Shown in pieces: positions 1 to 9,132 of a stretch of 54,579 bases of DNA; the first letter of the stretch is position 1, and each line of letters begins with the position of its first letter. The position numbers and the translations under genes were made by a program. Source of the stretch: an uncultured Actinomycetes bacterium (lineage in GTDB: Bacteria > Actinomycetota > Actinomycetes > Nanopelagicales > Nanopelagicaceae); the NCBI GenBank assembly GCA_903854185.1, contig CAINVP010000032.1:1-54579 (forward strand). Direction: 5' to 3'. The notes under the pieces are model-generated. The model was not told the DNA's origin. It saw only the letters and a program-made list of their open reading frames with translations, and ran no database searches.

Positions 1-32
1 GCGATGTTCTTTCAGGAAAGGAGAATGCATAA
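1..32 (+). CDS. secD: Protein translocase subunit SecD, C-terminal end (partial)
   Basis: Only the last codons are in the window. Reading in the frame that begins at base 3 gives DVLSGKENA and a TAA stop at 30-32. The stop overlaps the secF ATG by one base (TAATG), as expected for translationally coupled secD-secF. The tail itself has no diagnostic motif, so the call rests on position immediately before secF and on the tight overlap. The bases 15-23 also form the purine-rich ribosome binding site for secF. Confidence 0.6.
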   Translation, partial: DVLSGKENA

Positions 33-1108
33 TGGCTATCTCAGGTATCGGTGGTCGTCTTTATCGCGGTGAGAAATCTTTTCAATTCATCGCCCATCGC
101 CGTCGCTTCTACGCATTCTCTGGACTGCTGATTATCATCTCCGCAATTGCATTGAGCACGCAGGGTCTTAAGCTAGGAATTGAGTTCAAGGGCGGCTCGG
201 CCTTCACAGTTACAAGTCCGACCGGATCTATTGAGAAAGCACGGACATCACTATCTGATGCCGGCCTCTCCTCGGAGAATATCGTTCAGAAAATTGGTAC
301 AAATAAGTTCCGGGTCCAAACTGGAACTCTCACTCTTGCCCAGAACAACTCACTTCAAGATGCACTTGCAAAGAATTTCAGTGTAGATATCACAACGATT
401 GATACTCAGAGCATTGGACCTTCATGGGGTAAAGAGATCACTCACAAAGCTCTCTACGGTCTCTTTGGTTTCATCGCAGTAGTGATGTTGTATCTGGCCC
501 TCGCCTTCGAACCCAAGATGGCTATTGCCGCAATTCTTGCCGTAATCCACGACGTCTTTATCACCGTCGGCATCTATGCTCTCGTGGGCTTCGATGTCAC
601 CCCTGCGACCGTGATTGGTTTCTTGACGATTCTCGGCTACTCGCTCTATGACACCGTTGTGGTCTTCGACAAGGTTCGCGAAAATACTCGCGCCCTTACA
701 ACAACAGCGCGGTACACGTATTCGGATGCTGCAAATCTTGCGGTGAATCAGACTCTCGTCCGCTCTTTCAACACCTCTCTGACAGCGTTGATGCCAGTCG
801 CATCGATTCTCTTTGTGGGTGCAGGTTTACTTGGTGCTGGAACCCTTAAGGATCTCTCACTTGCTCTGTTTATTGGACTCGCCACTGGAACATATTCATC
901 TATCTTCGTAGCGACTCCGATTTTGGCTACCTTGAGAGAGCGTGAACCAGCAATGCAGGCCTTAGCAAAGCGCGTCGCAACACGAGGTGGATCAGATACG
1001 TTGTTGGCCTCCTCTGGTGCACCTCTCAGCCTTGGTCAGAGCGATAAGAAGATTGTGACTGAGCGCGGTCCGCGTAATCAACCAAAGCGTAAACCTCGCA
1101 GGAGATAA
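32..1108 (+). CDS. secF: Protein translocase subunit SecF
   Basis: SecF works with SecD in the plasma membrane and uses the proton motive force to help pull secreted proteins through SecYEG. The 358-residue product has a first membrane helix at about 27-43, then the family motif LGIEFKGGSAF (48-58). A periplasmic domain runs to about 135. Five further helices fill about 140-305, including the signature GYSLYDTVVVFDKVREN (202-218). A basic cytoplasmic tail closes the protein. The strong Shine-Dalgarno GGAAAGGAG precedes the ATG. rel follows after 18 bp, and the apt gene often found between secF and rel in other actinobacteria is absent. Confidence 0.96.
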   Translation: MAISGIGGRLYRGEKSFQFIAHRRRFYAFSGLLIIISAIALSTQGLKLGIEFKGGSAFTVTSPTGSIEKARTSLSDAGLSSENIVQKIGTNKFRVQTGTLTLAQNNSLQDALAKNFSVDITTIDTQSIGPSWGKEITHKALYGLFGFIAVVMLYLALAFEPKMAIAAILAVIHDVFITVGIYALVGFDVTPATVIGFLTILGYSLYDTVVVFDKVRENTRALTTTARYTYSDAANLAVNQTLVRSFNTSLTALMPVASILFVGAGLLGAGTLKDLSLALFIGLATGTYSSIFVATPILATLREREPAMQALAKRVATRGGSDTLLASSGAPLSLGQSDKKIVTERGPRNQPKRKPRRR

Positions 1109-1126
1109 CCGCTTAGGTGCATCGCT

Positions 1127-3298
1127 GTGCAAGACACTCTGAAAGTTCTCGTCGGGCATCTCAGGTCCCATCATGCTCAAATAGGTGAGAGTGAGCTTTC
1201 AGAGCTCTATCGCGCGTACGAGATTGCCGAGATGGCACATAGGGGACAGCTCCGAAAATCTGGGGAGCCCTACATCACCCACCCGGTTGCGGTTGCGGAG
1301 ATTCTTGCTGAACTCGGTCTAGATCTCTCCACGATTATCGCCGCGCTTCTTCACGATACTGTTGAAGATACTGATTATCCCCTTGAGCAATTGAGGAAAG
1401 ATTTCTCATCCGAGGTCGCCGCCCTCGTCGATGGCGTTACTAAGTTAGACAAGTTGTCATATGGCCCTACCGCGGAGGCTGAGACACTTCGCAAGATGGT
1501 CATTGCGATGTCTAAAGATATCCGCGTGCTCGTCATCAAACTGGCCGATCGACTTCATAATGCCCGAACGTGGAAATTCGTCGCTGCCGAGAGTGCGGCG
1601 CGCAAGGCTCGAGAGACGCTTGATATCTATGCACCACTAGCCCACAGATTGGGTATGAATGCAATCAAATGGGAGTTAGAAGATTTATCGTTCAAAGTCT
1701 TGGAACCAAAGAAATTTGAGGAGATAGAGCGACTTGTTCAAGAGCGTTCCCCATCTCGAGATGCATTGACTTCAGAGGTCGTTAGTGCCGTGGAGTTTGA
1801 CTTGGCTGCAGAGAACATCACGGCAAAGGTGACGGGCCGGCAAAAGCATTATTACTCGGTCTACCAGAAGATGGTGGTTCGAGGTCGAGATTTCAATGAA
1901 ATCTATGATCTCGTGGGTATCCGAGTTCTAGTGGAAAATGTCCGTGATTGCTACGGCGTTCTTGGCTCCATTCACGCACGCTGGAGCCCTATACCTGGAA
2001 GATTTAAAGATTACATCGCAATGCCCAAATTTAACCTCTACCAATCACTCCACACGACAGTCATCGGCCCAAATGGGAAAGCAGTAGAAATTCAAATTCG
2101 AACCTTCGACATGCACTCACGGGCAGAGTATGGAATTGCTGCCCATTGGAAGTACAAGGCAAAAACAAACTCATTTGAAGATAAGCCAGAGATGCTCTGG
2201 CTGAAACAGCTGCATGAATGGCAACAAGAGACAGAGGATGCAGGGGAGTTTCTTGATACTTTGAGATTTGATTTGGCGACCCCAGAAGTCTTTGTCTTCA
2301 CTCCGAAAGGTAGTGTTGTAGCTCTTCCTTCGGGTTCGACTCCTGTGGACTTTGCGTACTCGGTCCACACAGAAGTTGGCAATCGATGCATCGGTGCGAA
2401 GGTGAATGGAAAATTACTCCCATTAGAATCTAAATTAAGCAATGGTGATGTGGTGGAGGTGCTCACCAATAAATCACCTCAGGCAGCGCCAAGTTATGAC
2501 TGGTTGCATTTTGTTCAATCACCTCGGGCTCGCTCCAAGATCAAGGCGTGGTTTACCAAGGAGCGCAAAGAGGAGGCAATCGAGGCGGGGCAGGAGTCCA
2601 TCGCGCGTCAGATGCGAAAAGCTGGCCTGCCACTTCAGAAAATTTTGGCTGGACAGGCGCTGATAGAGCTAGCTCACGAGTTGCACTACACCGATATCGA
2701 ATCTTTATATGCGGCAGTAGGTAACGGCCATGTCTCATCTGCTTCCATCGTGGAGAAGCTATCAACAGTATTAGGCGATGAAGATGATCACTCTGCGCCA
2801 CTTGAGGAGATAGTTCTTCACCACATGACGCCGCAGTCGCGCAATACCTCTGGGGTGACCGTTGAGAATGTTGGTGAGGTGCTTGTGAAGCTCGCTCGCT
2901 GTTGCACCCCCGTGCCGGGGGATGAGATCACTGGTTTTGTCACGAAGGGCAGCGGCGTCTCTGTTCATCGCAGTGACTGTGTGAACGTCACGGATCTCAA
3001 AGAACACCAGGGTGATCGCATTGTTGGAGTTGTCTGGAATTCTGGTGCCAAGACGCTTTTCTTAGTCAACATCCAAGTGGAGGCGCTAGACCGTGCTCGC
3101 CTGCTCAGTGATATCACTCGAACTCTCTCTGATCAGCATGTCAATATTCTTAACGCGAGTGTAAATACCTCTAAAGATCGGACTGCTCTCTCTCGCTTCA
3201 CCTTCGAAATGGCTGACGCCAGTCACCTCGATGCGGTGCTAAAAGCGGTTAAGGGCGTCGAAGGCGTTTACGACGTATATCGCATTACAAATAATTAA
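1127..3298 (+). CDS. rel: Bifunctional (p)ppGpp synthetase/hydrolase Rel
   Basis: This is the stringent-response enzyme that makes and degrades (p)ppGpp. The 723-residue product shows the HD hydrolase domain with H52, H76-D77, E80-D81 and D141. The synthetase domain carries RFKDYIA (292-298) and EIQIRT (321-326), a TGS domain spans about 387-448, a conserved-cysteine region holds ARCCTPVPGD, and a C-terminal ACT domain covers about 645-720. Hydrolase residues are intact and the synthetase has the RFKD form of bifunctional enzymes. The start is GTG, the first possible start after the secF stop, which is in the same frame 18 bp upstream. No second RelA/SpoT gene is visible here. Confidence 0.96.
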   Translation: MQDTLKVLVGHLRSHHAQIGESELSELYRAYEIAEMAHRGQLRKSGEPYITHPVAVAEILAELGLDLSTIIAALLHDTVEDTDYPLEQLRKDFSSEVAALVDGVTKLDKLSYGPTAEAETLRKMVIAMSKDIRVLVIKLADRLHNARTWKFVAAESAARKARETLDIYAPLAHRLGMNAIKWELEDLSFKVLEPKKFEEIERLVQERSPSRDALTSEVVSAVEFDLAAENITAKVTGRQKHYYSVYQKMVVRGRDFNEIYDLVGIRVLVENVRDCYGVLGSIHARWSPIPGRFKDYIAMPKFNLYQSLHTTVIGPNGKAVEIQIRTFDMHSRAEYGIAAHWKYKAKTNSFEDKPEMLWLKQLHEWQQETEDAGEFLDTLRFDLATPEVFVFTPKGSVVALPSGSTPVDFAYSVHTEVGNRCIGAKVNGKLLPLESKLSNGDVVEVLTNKSPQAAPSYDWLHFVQSPRARSKIKAWFTKERKEEAIEAGQESIARQMRKAGLPLQKILAGQALIELAHELHYTDIESLYAAVGNGHVSSASIVEKLSTVLGDEDDHSAPLEEIVLHHMTPQSRNTSGVTVENVGEVLVKLARCCTPVPGDEITGFVTKGSGVSVHRSDCVNVTDLKEHQGDRIVGVVWNSGAKTLFLVNIQVEALDRARLLSDITRTLSDQHVNILNASVNTSKDRTALSRFTFEMADASHLDAVLKAVKGVEGVYDVYRITNN

Positions 3299-3316
3299 TA
3301 CCTCCCGAGGGAAGCG

Positions 3317-4621
3317 TTAGTTGGTGGAGAACTCTGAGAGGCCTTTCTTCGCCTCTACCAGCCAGCTGCGGCGGGCTTCAGCGGATTCACGGGCAACCTT
3401 TGCCTTCTTAACATCGCCAGCGGCCTCGGCCTTCGCGGCCTGCTTCTCATAATTTGCGATCGCCTCTTCGAGCCCTGCAACAACACTATTGGCATGCGCA
3501 ATCGCTGTTGGGTCGGTACGGCGGGAATGTTCCTGCTGAAGTTCTTCGATAGCCGCTTCAACCTTCTCCACGCGCGCCTCAAGAGCAGCGCGCTTTGATC
3601 GGTCGGTAATGCCAATCTTGTTCCAGGCATCTGAAAGTTCGTAGAACTTCTTGCGAGCTGTCGAAAGATCAGAGATCGGAAGGAGAGCCTCAATCTGAAC
3701 TATGAGCGCCTCGCGCTTAGCCAAGTTCTCCACCATTGAACCTTGACGCTTCTCCAGGTCAGCGTTCTTCGCCGCGAAGAATTGATCTTGAGCGGCTTTA
3801 AATGCATCCCAGAGCTTGGCATCGGTAGATTTCTTACCGCGACCGCTAGCTTTCCATTGCTGCATGAGCTCCTTGAAGCGGTTTGCAGTCTTTACCCAGT
3901 CGGTCGAATGCACAAGTTTCTGAGCTTCGTTAACGATCTCTTGTTTTGCAGATGCTACAACTGAAGCAGTTGCCTCAAGTTGGGAGAAGTGGGTGCGGCG
4001 ACGCTTATCAAATTTATTACGGCTTGAGGAGAATCGCTTCCACAGTGCAGAGTCTGCTGCTTTATCCAGGCGTGGGGCGGCCTTCCATTCATCCAACAAG
4101 ACTTTGAGACGCTCGCTGGTGACCTTCCACGACTCAGATAGGGCAAGGGATTCCGCTTCGACTGCAATCTTCTCTTTAATCGCAATCGCTTCTTGACGCT
4201 TCACTTCGCGCCGAGCATCATCGAGGGCTTTCTTTGCGGCGTAAGCCTCACGGCTTGCTTCAACAAGAACTGGAAGTTGTTCGACGGCTGCGGCCAAAGT
4301 TGCGAGATCTCCCACGCCATTCAGAGTCTTCACTTCATCGCGCAATTTGCGTGCCGCATCAAGGGCATCCTCAGGGAGTAGCGCACCGCTCTTAATACGA
4401 GCATCGAGAAGGGCGACCTTGGAAGCTGCCTCTTCGAATTTGCGCACAAAGTAGGCAAGGGCTTCCTCGGAACTCTTACCTGGATAGGAACCAACTGCGC
4501 GCTCTGCGCCGTCAACGCGGACGTAGACAACACCATCTTCTGCAACTCGGCCAAAGGCAGCTGGGTCTCCAATGAGAGCTGATGCTGGGCTTACATTCTT
4601 AGGTTGAGTTGGGTGGTCCAT
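3317..4621 (-). CDS. DUF349 repeat protein
   Basis: The 434-residue product is dominated by charged alpha-helical DUF349 repeats, each with a WK or W-x-x-A pattern (for example LLDEWKAAPRLDK, LMQQWKASGRGKKS, LSDAWNKIG), and by Ala/Lys/Glu-rich coiled-coil ends. No signal peptide or membrane helix is seen, so it is probably cytoplasmic. Its function is not known to me. An ATG start is supported by AAGGAG five bases upstream on the minus strand. It converges on rel (18-bp gap) and diverges from the metallo-beta-lactamase gene across a 137-bp region that holds nested inverted repeats. A DUF349 gene near rel and hisS is typical of actinobacteria. Confidence 0.85.
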   Translation of the reverse strand: MDHPTQPKNVSPASALIGDPAAFGRVAEDGVVYVRVDGAERAVGSYPGKSSEEALAYFVRKFEEAASKVALLDARIKSGALLPEDALDAARKLRDEVKTLNGVGDLATLAAAVEQLPVLVEASREAYAAKKALDDARREVKRQEAIAIKEKIAVEAESLALSESWKVTSERLKVLLDEWKAAPRLDKAADSALWKRFSSSRNKFDKRRRTHFSQLEATASVVASAKQEIVNEAQKLVHSTDWVKTANRFKELMQQWKASGRGKKSTDAKLWDAFKAAQDQFFAAKNADLEKRQGSMVENLAKREALIVQIEALLPISDLSTARKKFYELSDAWNKIGITDRSKRAALEARVEKVEAAIEELQQEHSRRTDPTAIAHANSVVAGLEEAIANYEKQAAKAEAAGDVKKAKVARESAEARRSWLVEAKKGLSEFSTN

Positions 4622-4671
4622 TGCTACTCCTTAGCGTTGCGCGTCATCCCGTGGGAATCCGTTATTTGGGG

Positions 4672-4722
4672 CCAATTAGGCGGCTAATACGTGGGTTAAA
4701 GGTACCCTTAAACCCTAATTGG
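4672..4722. repeat. Nested inverted repeats in divergent intergenic region
   Basis: Two inverted repeats lie between the DUF349 gene and the metallo-beta-lactamase gene. The outer pair is exact: CCAATTAGG at 4672-4680 and CCTAATTGG at 4714-4722. The inner pair is GGGTTAAAGG at 4693-4702 and CCTTAAACCC at 4706-4715, nine of ten positions complementary, with a three-base spacer. The position in a divergent promoter region suggests an operator or a regulatory hairpin, but neither role is shown by sequence alone. Confidence 0.5.
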
Positions 4723-4758
4723 TAGTAAATCCAACCCTGCCGCCTCGAAAGGTAAATT

Positions 4759-5445
4759 GTGCTCATAGATGTGGCTCCGGCTGAACAATTTGGAACAAAT
4801 TGCTGGGTCCTCGCCCCGGACGCCGGGAGCGAGTGCCTCATCGTGGATCCAGGTATCTCGATTCCTGACCATCTTCATTACATTGAACCAATATTGGAGC
4901 GGTACAAACTTAAACCGATTGCCTCCCTCGTCACCCACGGACATCTAGACCACACCTTCTCGGTGACACCGCTCTGTGAGGGCTATGGGATTCCCGCCTA
5001 TATCCACCCACAGGATCGTCGCCTGCTTCGTGATCCCTTTGCAGCCTTAATGCCTGGTGGTCCGCTTATCTCCATGATGTCTCAATTTGGGCGAGATGAG
5101 TTTGTTGAGCCAACTGAGGTGATTGAGGTAGTGGATGGTCAGAAGTTATCAATCGCCGGTTTAGAGATCGAAATACTGCATGCGCCAGGGCATACGACTG
5201 GCTCCATCATGTTTCTCATCAACTCTGAACACTTAATTTCTGGAGATGTTCTCTTTGAGAATGGAATCGGTCGGACGGATCTGCCAACTGGATCCGATGC
5301 GGCCATGAGAAACTCGCTACGGGAGAAGATTCTCCCGCTTGATGACGCGATAATTGTGCATCCGGGCCATGGACGTGAAACTACAATTGGTCGCGAACGG
5401 AAGAATAGTCCATATCTTCAGAGTGATTATCTTGGAAGACGATAG
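4759..5445 (+). CDS. Metallo-beta-lactamase fold hydrolase (glyoxalase II-like)
   Basis: The 228-residue product has the full metal-binding set of the metallo-beta-lactamase fold: THGHLDHT (H60, H62, D64, H65), [26 protein letters not shown] and a late VHPGHG. The fold and the GRTDLP segment resemble hydroxyacylglutathione hydrolase-type thioesterases. Because this organism appears to make mycothiol (mshC in the window), a glutathione substrate is unlikely and the true substrate is open. The start is GTG, with AAAGG upstream. It is followed by hisS after 11 bp, a common actinobacterial neighbour pair, so the two are probably co-transcribed. Confidence 0.85.
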   Translation: MLIDVAPAEQFGTNCWVLAPDAGSECLIVDPGISIPDHLHYIEPILERYKLKPIASLVTHGHLDHTFSVTPLCEGYGIPAYIHPQDRRLLRDPFAALMPGGPLISMMSQFGRDEFVEPTEVIEVVDGQKLSIAGLEIEILHAPGHTTGSIMFLINSEHLISGDVLFENGIGRTDLPTGSDAAMRNSLREKILPLDDAIIVHPGHGRETTIGRERKNSPYLQSDYLGRR

Positions 5446-5456
5446 GGGAGAAGCTA

Positions 5457-6713
5457 GTGGCTAAGTATCAAGCGCCTAAGGGCGTGAGTGAATATTTTCC
5501 AGATCGCTCTCTCTATTTCGAGTACGTCCGTAACACATTGATTGAAGCGGCGCGTAATTCCGGGTACAAGTTGATAGAACTCCCAGTCTTTGAGGATACT
5601 GAGCTCTTCGCTCGTGGCGTTGGCGAATCGACCGATGTTGTTTCAAAAGAGATGTACACCTTTGAAGATCGAGGCGGTCGCTCCATCACTCTAAGACCTG
5701 AAGGCACCGCCGGAGTCATGCGTTCGGTGATTGAACACAATTTAGATCGAGGTCAACTTCCCGTCAAGGTCTGGTACTCCGGCGCCTTCTTCCGCGCAGA
5801 GCGGCCACAGGCTGGTCGATACCGTCAGTTCTATCAAGTTGGAATTGAAGCGATTGGCTTAAACGATCCGGAGATTGATGTTGAGGTCATCGCTATTGCA
5901 GAACGTGCCTTTAAAACTCTCGGTCTCTCGAATTACCTTTTGGAGATAACTTCACTGGGGGATGCGGATACGAGAGGTCGATACACCAAAGATCTCCGCG
6001 CTTTTATAGCTACCTTAGATCTTGACGAAGCAACTGTTGCTCGTGCTGAGCTCAATCCACTTAGACTCTTCGATGATAAACGTGAGGAGATTCGCGCGCT
6101 GATGGCATCGGCACCAGTCCTCCTTGATTACCTATCTGCTGAGAGCGCCAAACATTTCGAACGAGTTCAGTCGGGTTTGCAAGCACTCGGTATCAACTAT
6201 GTTGTAAATAACCGGATGGTCCGCGGTCTGGATTACTACACAGAGACCGCATTCGAATTCTCACATAAGGATTTAGGAGCACAGTCAGGCATTGGCGGCG
6301 GCGGGCGCTATGACGGACTTATGGAGCAGCTCGGTGGACAATCATTATCTGGAATAGGCTTCGGTATTGGTGTAGATCGCACCGTTCTGGCTTGTGAAGC
6401 CGAAGGCGTGCCTCTTCCTCAGACCTACTTCCTTGATCTCTTCATAGTTCCACTCTCTGCTGCCGCTAAAGCCGCTGCCCTTCTTCTTGCGGAGCGGTTA
6501 CGGGCCTCTGGTCTCTCCGTAGATATCGCCTTTGGCGACCGCTCGTTAAAGGGTGGCATGAAGGCCGCAGATAAGAGTGGGGCGCGGTTCAGTGTGGTCC
6601 TTGGCGATGATGAACTTAGTTCTGGAAATGTCACGCTCAAAGATATGCGGACAGGCTCGGGTGAAGCCGTTACCATCGCCTCCTTAGATGTTCATTTACG
6701 CAGCGCACGGTAG
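5457..6713 (+). CDS. hisS: Histidine--tRNA ligase
   Basis: This class II synthetase charges tRNA-His in the cytoplasm. The 418-residue product has LRPEGT (79-84), motif 2 [14 protein letters not shown] (112-125), the histidine-binding [13 protein letters not shown], and motif 3 with GIGVDRT. The C-terminal anticodon-binding domain starts near residue 325. The start is GTG with GGGGAG six bases upstream. It sits between the metallo-beta-lactamase gene (11 bp) and aspS (14 bp), the standard hisS-aspS pair. Confidence 0.97.
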   Translation: MAKYQAPKGVSEYFPDRSLYFEYVRNTLIEAARNSGYKLIELPVFEDTELFARGVGESTDVVSKEMYTFEDRGGRSITLRPEGTAGVMRSVIEHNLDRGQLPVKVWYSGAFFRAERPQAGRYRQFYQVGIEAIGLNDPEIDVEVIAIAERAFKTLGLSNYLLEITSLGDADTRGRYTKDLRAFIATLDLDEATVARAELNPLRLFDDKREEIRALMASAPVLLDYLSAESAKHFERVQSGLQALGINYVVNNRMVRGLDYYTETAFEFSHKDLGAQSGIGGGGRYDGLMEQLGGQSLSGIGFGIGVDRTVLACEAEGVPLPQTYFLDLFIVPLSAAAKAAALLLAERLRASGLSVDIAFGDRSLKGGMKAADKSGARFSVVLGDDELSSGNVTLKDMRTGSGEAVTIASLDVHLRSAR

Positions 6714-6727
6714 ATCTGGAGAAAATA

Positions 6728-8476
6728 ATGTTACGTAGTCATGATGCCGGCAAGCTGAGAAAAGCTGATGTCGGCACCGAGGTAACTCTAGCTGGCTGGG
6801 TAGCTCGCCGCCGCGACCATGGTGGGGTTGCCTTCATCGACCTTCGTGATGCATCGGGCTCTGTTCAGGTCGTCATCAAGGATGAAGTTGCTGGTGACCT
6901 GCGCGCCGAGTGGTGTGTGCTTATACGTGGCAAAGTTCTTGCCCGCCCTACAGGAAATGAAAATGCAAATATTCCGACAGGTGAAATCGAAATCGAGTGC
7001 AGCACACTGACTGTTCTCTCAGAGGCGGCTCCGCTGCCATTTCCGGTTGATAGCGGTGATACCTCCAATATTTCAGAGGAGATTCGCCTCAAGTATCGTT
7101 ACCTTGACCTACGTCGTGAAGGTCCTGCTAAGAATCTTCGCCTGCGCTCCAAGGTTACTTCCGCAATTCGCACAGTTATGGACGAGTTAGAGTTTCTAGA
7201 AATTGAGACCCCGAACCTCACGCGTTCTACTCCTGAGGGCGCTCGTGATTTCCTTGTTCCGGTTCGCCTACAACCCGGAAGTTGGTATGCACTTCCGCAA
7301 TCACCACAACTTTTCAAACAGTTGCTTATGGTCGCTGGCATGGAGCGTTACTATCAAATTGCGCGCTGCTTCCGCGATGAAGATTTTCGTGCTGATCGTC
7401 AGCCAGAATTTACTCAGTTAGATATCGAGATGTCCTTCGTGGACCAAGCAGATGTTCTTGCAGTGGCTGAACGAGTTCTCAAGAAGGTCTTCAAATCCGT
7501 TTTGGATTACGAAGTGCCAACTATTGAACATATGACATATGCAGAGGCAATGTCTCGTTACGGGTCGGATAAGCCGGATCTTCGCTTCGGCCAAGAGCTC
7601 CACGAAGTTACCGAATTTTTTAAGGAGACCACTTTCCGGGTCTTTCAAGCAGAATATGTCGGAGCAGTGGTAATGCCAGGAGGAGCAACATCTCCCCGCC
7701 GTGAACTTGATGCTTGGCAGGATTGGGCGAAGGCTCGTGGCGCAAAGGGTCTGGCTTATATTCTCGTTGGCGATGATGGAACACTCTCTGGTCCAGTCGC
7801 TAAAAACCTCTCCGAGAGCGAGAGCGCTGGAATTGCCGCCGCCGTCGGTGCGCAGAATGGTGATGCCATCTTCTTTGCAGCTGGCAACCGAGTTCAATCC
7901 CAGAATCTCCTAGGGGCGGTCAGAGTTGAGATAGGTGCTCGTTGCAACCTGATCGCGCCTAACCAATGGAAATTCCTCTGGGTCGTCGATGCTCCCATGT
8001 TTGAACTCGTGGATGCAGAGAATCCCAATGGTGGTTGGACCGCCGTTCATCACCCTTTTACTGGACCAAAGCCAGAGTTTGCCGATAGCTTTGATAAGGA
8101 GCCAGGAGAAGCTCTCGCATATGCCTATGACATCGTGCTCAATGGCAATGAAATTGGTGGCGGATCCATCAGAATTCATGACCGCGCAATCCAACAACGC
8201 GTCTTCTCCACAATTGGTCTCTCACAATCAGAGGCAGAGAGTAAGTTCGGCTTCTTGCTCGAAGCCTTTAATTATGGCCCACCACCCCATGGCGGAATCG
8301 CGTTGGGTGTAGATCGCCTCTGCGCTCTTCTTGCTGGTGCCGATTCCATTCGTGAAGTCATCGCCTTTCCTAAGACCGCCTCCGGTGGCGATCCGCTAAC
8401 TGGGGCACCGACTCCCATCACGCCAGCACAGCGCAAAGAGGCTGGGATCGATTTCGTTCCCGAAGAGAAGAAGTAA
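6728..8476 (+). CDS. aspS: Aspartate--tRNA ligase
   Basis: This is a bacterial-type class II synthetase. The 582-residue product carries an N-terminal OB-fold anticodon domain (about 1-105), then QSPQLFKQ (191-198) and motif 2 [18 protein letters not shown] (215-232). A GAD insertion domain lies in the middle, and motif 3 [14 protein letters not shown] is near 525-538. GGAG precedes the ATG. I cannot tell from sequence whether it also charges tRNA-Asn; no asnS or gatCAB gene is in the window. A lipoprotein gene starts two bases after its stop. Confidence 0.96.
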   Translation: MLRSHDAGKLRKADVGTEVTLAGWVARRRDHGGVAFIDLRDASGSVQVVIKDEVAGDLRAEWCVLIRGKVLARPTGNENANIPTGEIEIECSTLTVLSEAAPLPFPVDSGDTSNISEEIRLKYRYLDLRREGPAKNLRLRSKVTSAIRTVMDELEFLEIETPNLTRSTPEGARDFLVPVRLQPGSWYALPQSPQLFKQLLMVAGMERYYQIARCFRDEDFRADRQPEFTQLDIEMSFVDQADVLAVAERVLKKVFKSVLDYEVPTIEHMTYAEAMSRYGSDKPDLRFGQELHEVTEFFKETTFRVFQAEYVGAVVMPGGATSPRRELDAWQDWAKARGAKGLAYILVGDDGTLSGPVAKNLSESESAGIAAAVGAQNGDAIFFAAGNRVQSQNLLGAVRVEIGARCNLIAPNQWKFLWVVDAPMFELVDAENPNGGWTAVHHPFTGPKPEFADSFDKEPGEALAYAYDIVLNGNEIGGGSIRIHDRAIQQRVFSTIGLSQSEAESKFGFLLEAFNYGPPPHGGIALGVDRLCALLAGADSIREVIAFPKTASGGDPLTGAPTPITPAQRKEAGIDFVPEEKK

Positions 8477-8478
8477 TT

Positions 8479-9132
8479 GTGTCGGAGAGGTTGCGCGTTG
8501 CATTCGCTTTAATCTTCTCCACTCTTCTCCTCAGTGGTTGTATGCAGACGTCGCAAAATTATGCGACGAGTAAATCCACGGGAACCTACTTCACCGCACC
8601 ATCATCGTGGAGTCGAATATCGCAGAAGGAAATTGCCACAATCGAGTCTGCCTCATCGAGCTCCACTGTAAAGGAGAAGCTCTCTCTCACCCGTTGGGCC
8701 GAGGCATATTCCTCCTCATCCAGCGTGAGCGCTGCAGATGTTTTGAGCGCTAACGCGCCGAAGAGCCCAATCGCCTTTGCTCAGGTGCGCTATCTCAGTG
8801 GCACTGAGATAAACGAGGCCTCATACAACTTCCTTCGGGATTTAGTCTTTCCCATCACAGGTTGGGCTGAGGGCTCAATCTCAGCACCAACGGACCTCTC
8901 CATCCTCGATGACTCAGAGGTGAAGGAGAAGGGTGCATCTGGCATCCACACCCAGATAACTTTCACTGGCAGCGATGGTCAGCTCCAGACCTTTGATCAG
9001 ACTTCACTTCTGGCCAATGATCGAAGAAGTATCTATGTATTTCTCGTCCGCTGCACCACCACCTGCTTTGAAAAGAACCAGAAGGTACTTCAAAAGATCA
9101 TTGATTCATTCACTGTAAGGGGAGATGCATGA
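8479..9132 (+). CDS. Predicted lipoprotein of unknown function
   Basis: The 217-residue product starts with a basic n-region, a hydrophobic stretch and the lipobox LLSGC with C21 as the predicted lipidated residue. The mature part is Ser/Thr-rich near its start and then forms an apparently globular domain with two close cysteines (RCTTTCF) near the end. I do not recognise the family. The start is GTG, two bases after the aspS stop. The stop overlaps the following FtsH-like gene by four bases (ATGA), so the two are translationally coupled. Predicted location is the outer face of the plasma membrane, next to where the FtsH-like protein would sit. Confidence 0.75.
   Translation: MSERLRVAFALIFSTLLLSGCMQTSQNYATSKSTGTYFTAPSSWSRISQKEIATIESASSSSTVKEKLSLTRWAEAYSSSSSVSAADVLSANAPKSPIAFAQVRYLSGTEINEASYNFLRDLVFPITGWAEGSISAPTDLSILDDSEVKEKGASGIHTQITFTGSDGQLQTFDQTSLLANDRRSIYVFLVRCTTTCFEKNQKVLQKIIDSFTVRGDA

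Noticed and set aside
2092-2469. 125-residue minus-strand reading frame inside rel
   Set aside because: It lies fully within a well-supported gene, has no ribosome binding site and no recognisable domain.
3299-3316. Short CTCCCGAGGGAAG segment between rel and the DUF349 gene as a terminator
   Set aside because: Only about four base pairs can form and no U-tract follows.
7418-7897. 159-residue minus-strand reading frame inside aspS
   Set aside because: It is antisense to conserved AspRS sequence and the product resembles no family I know.
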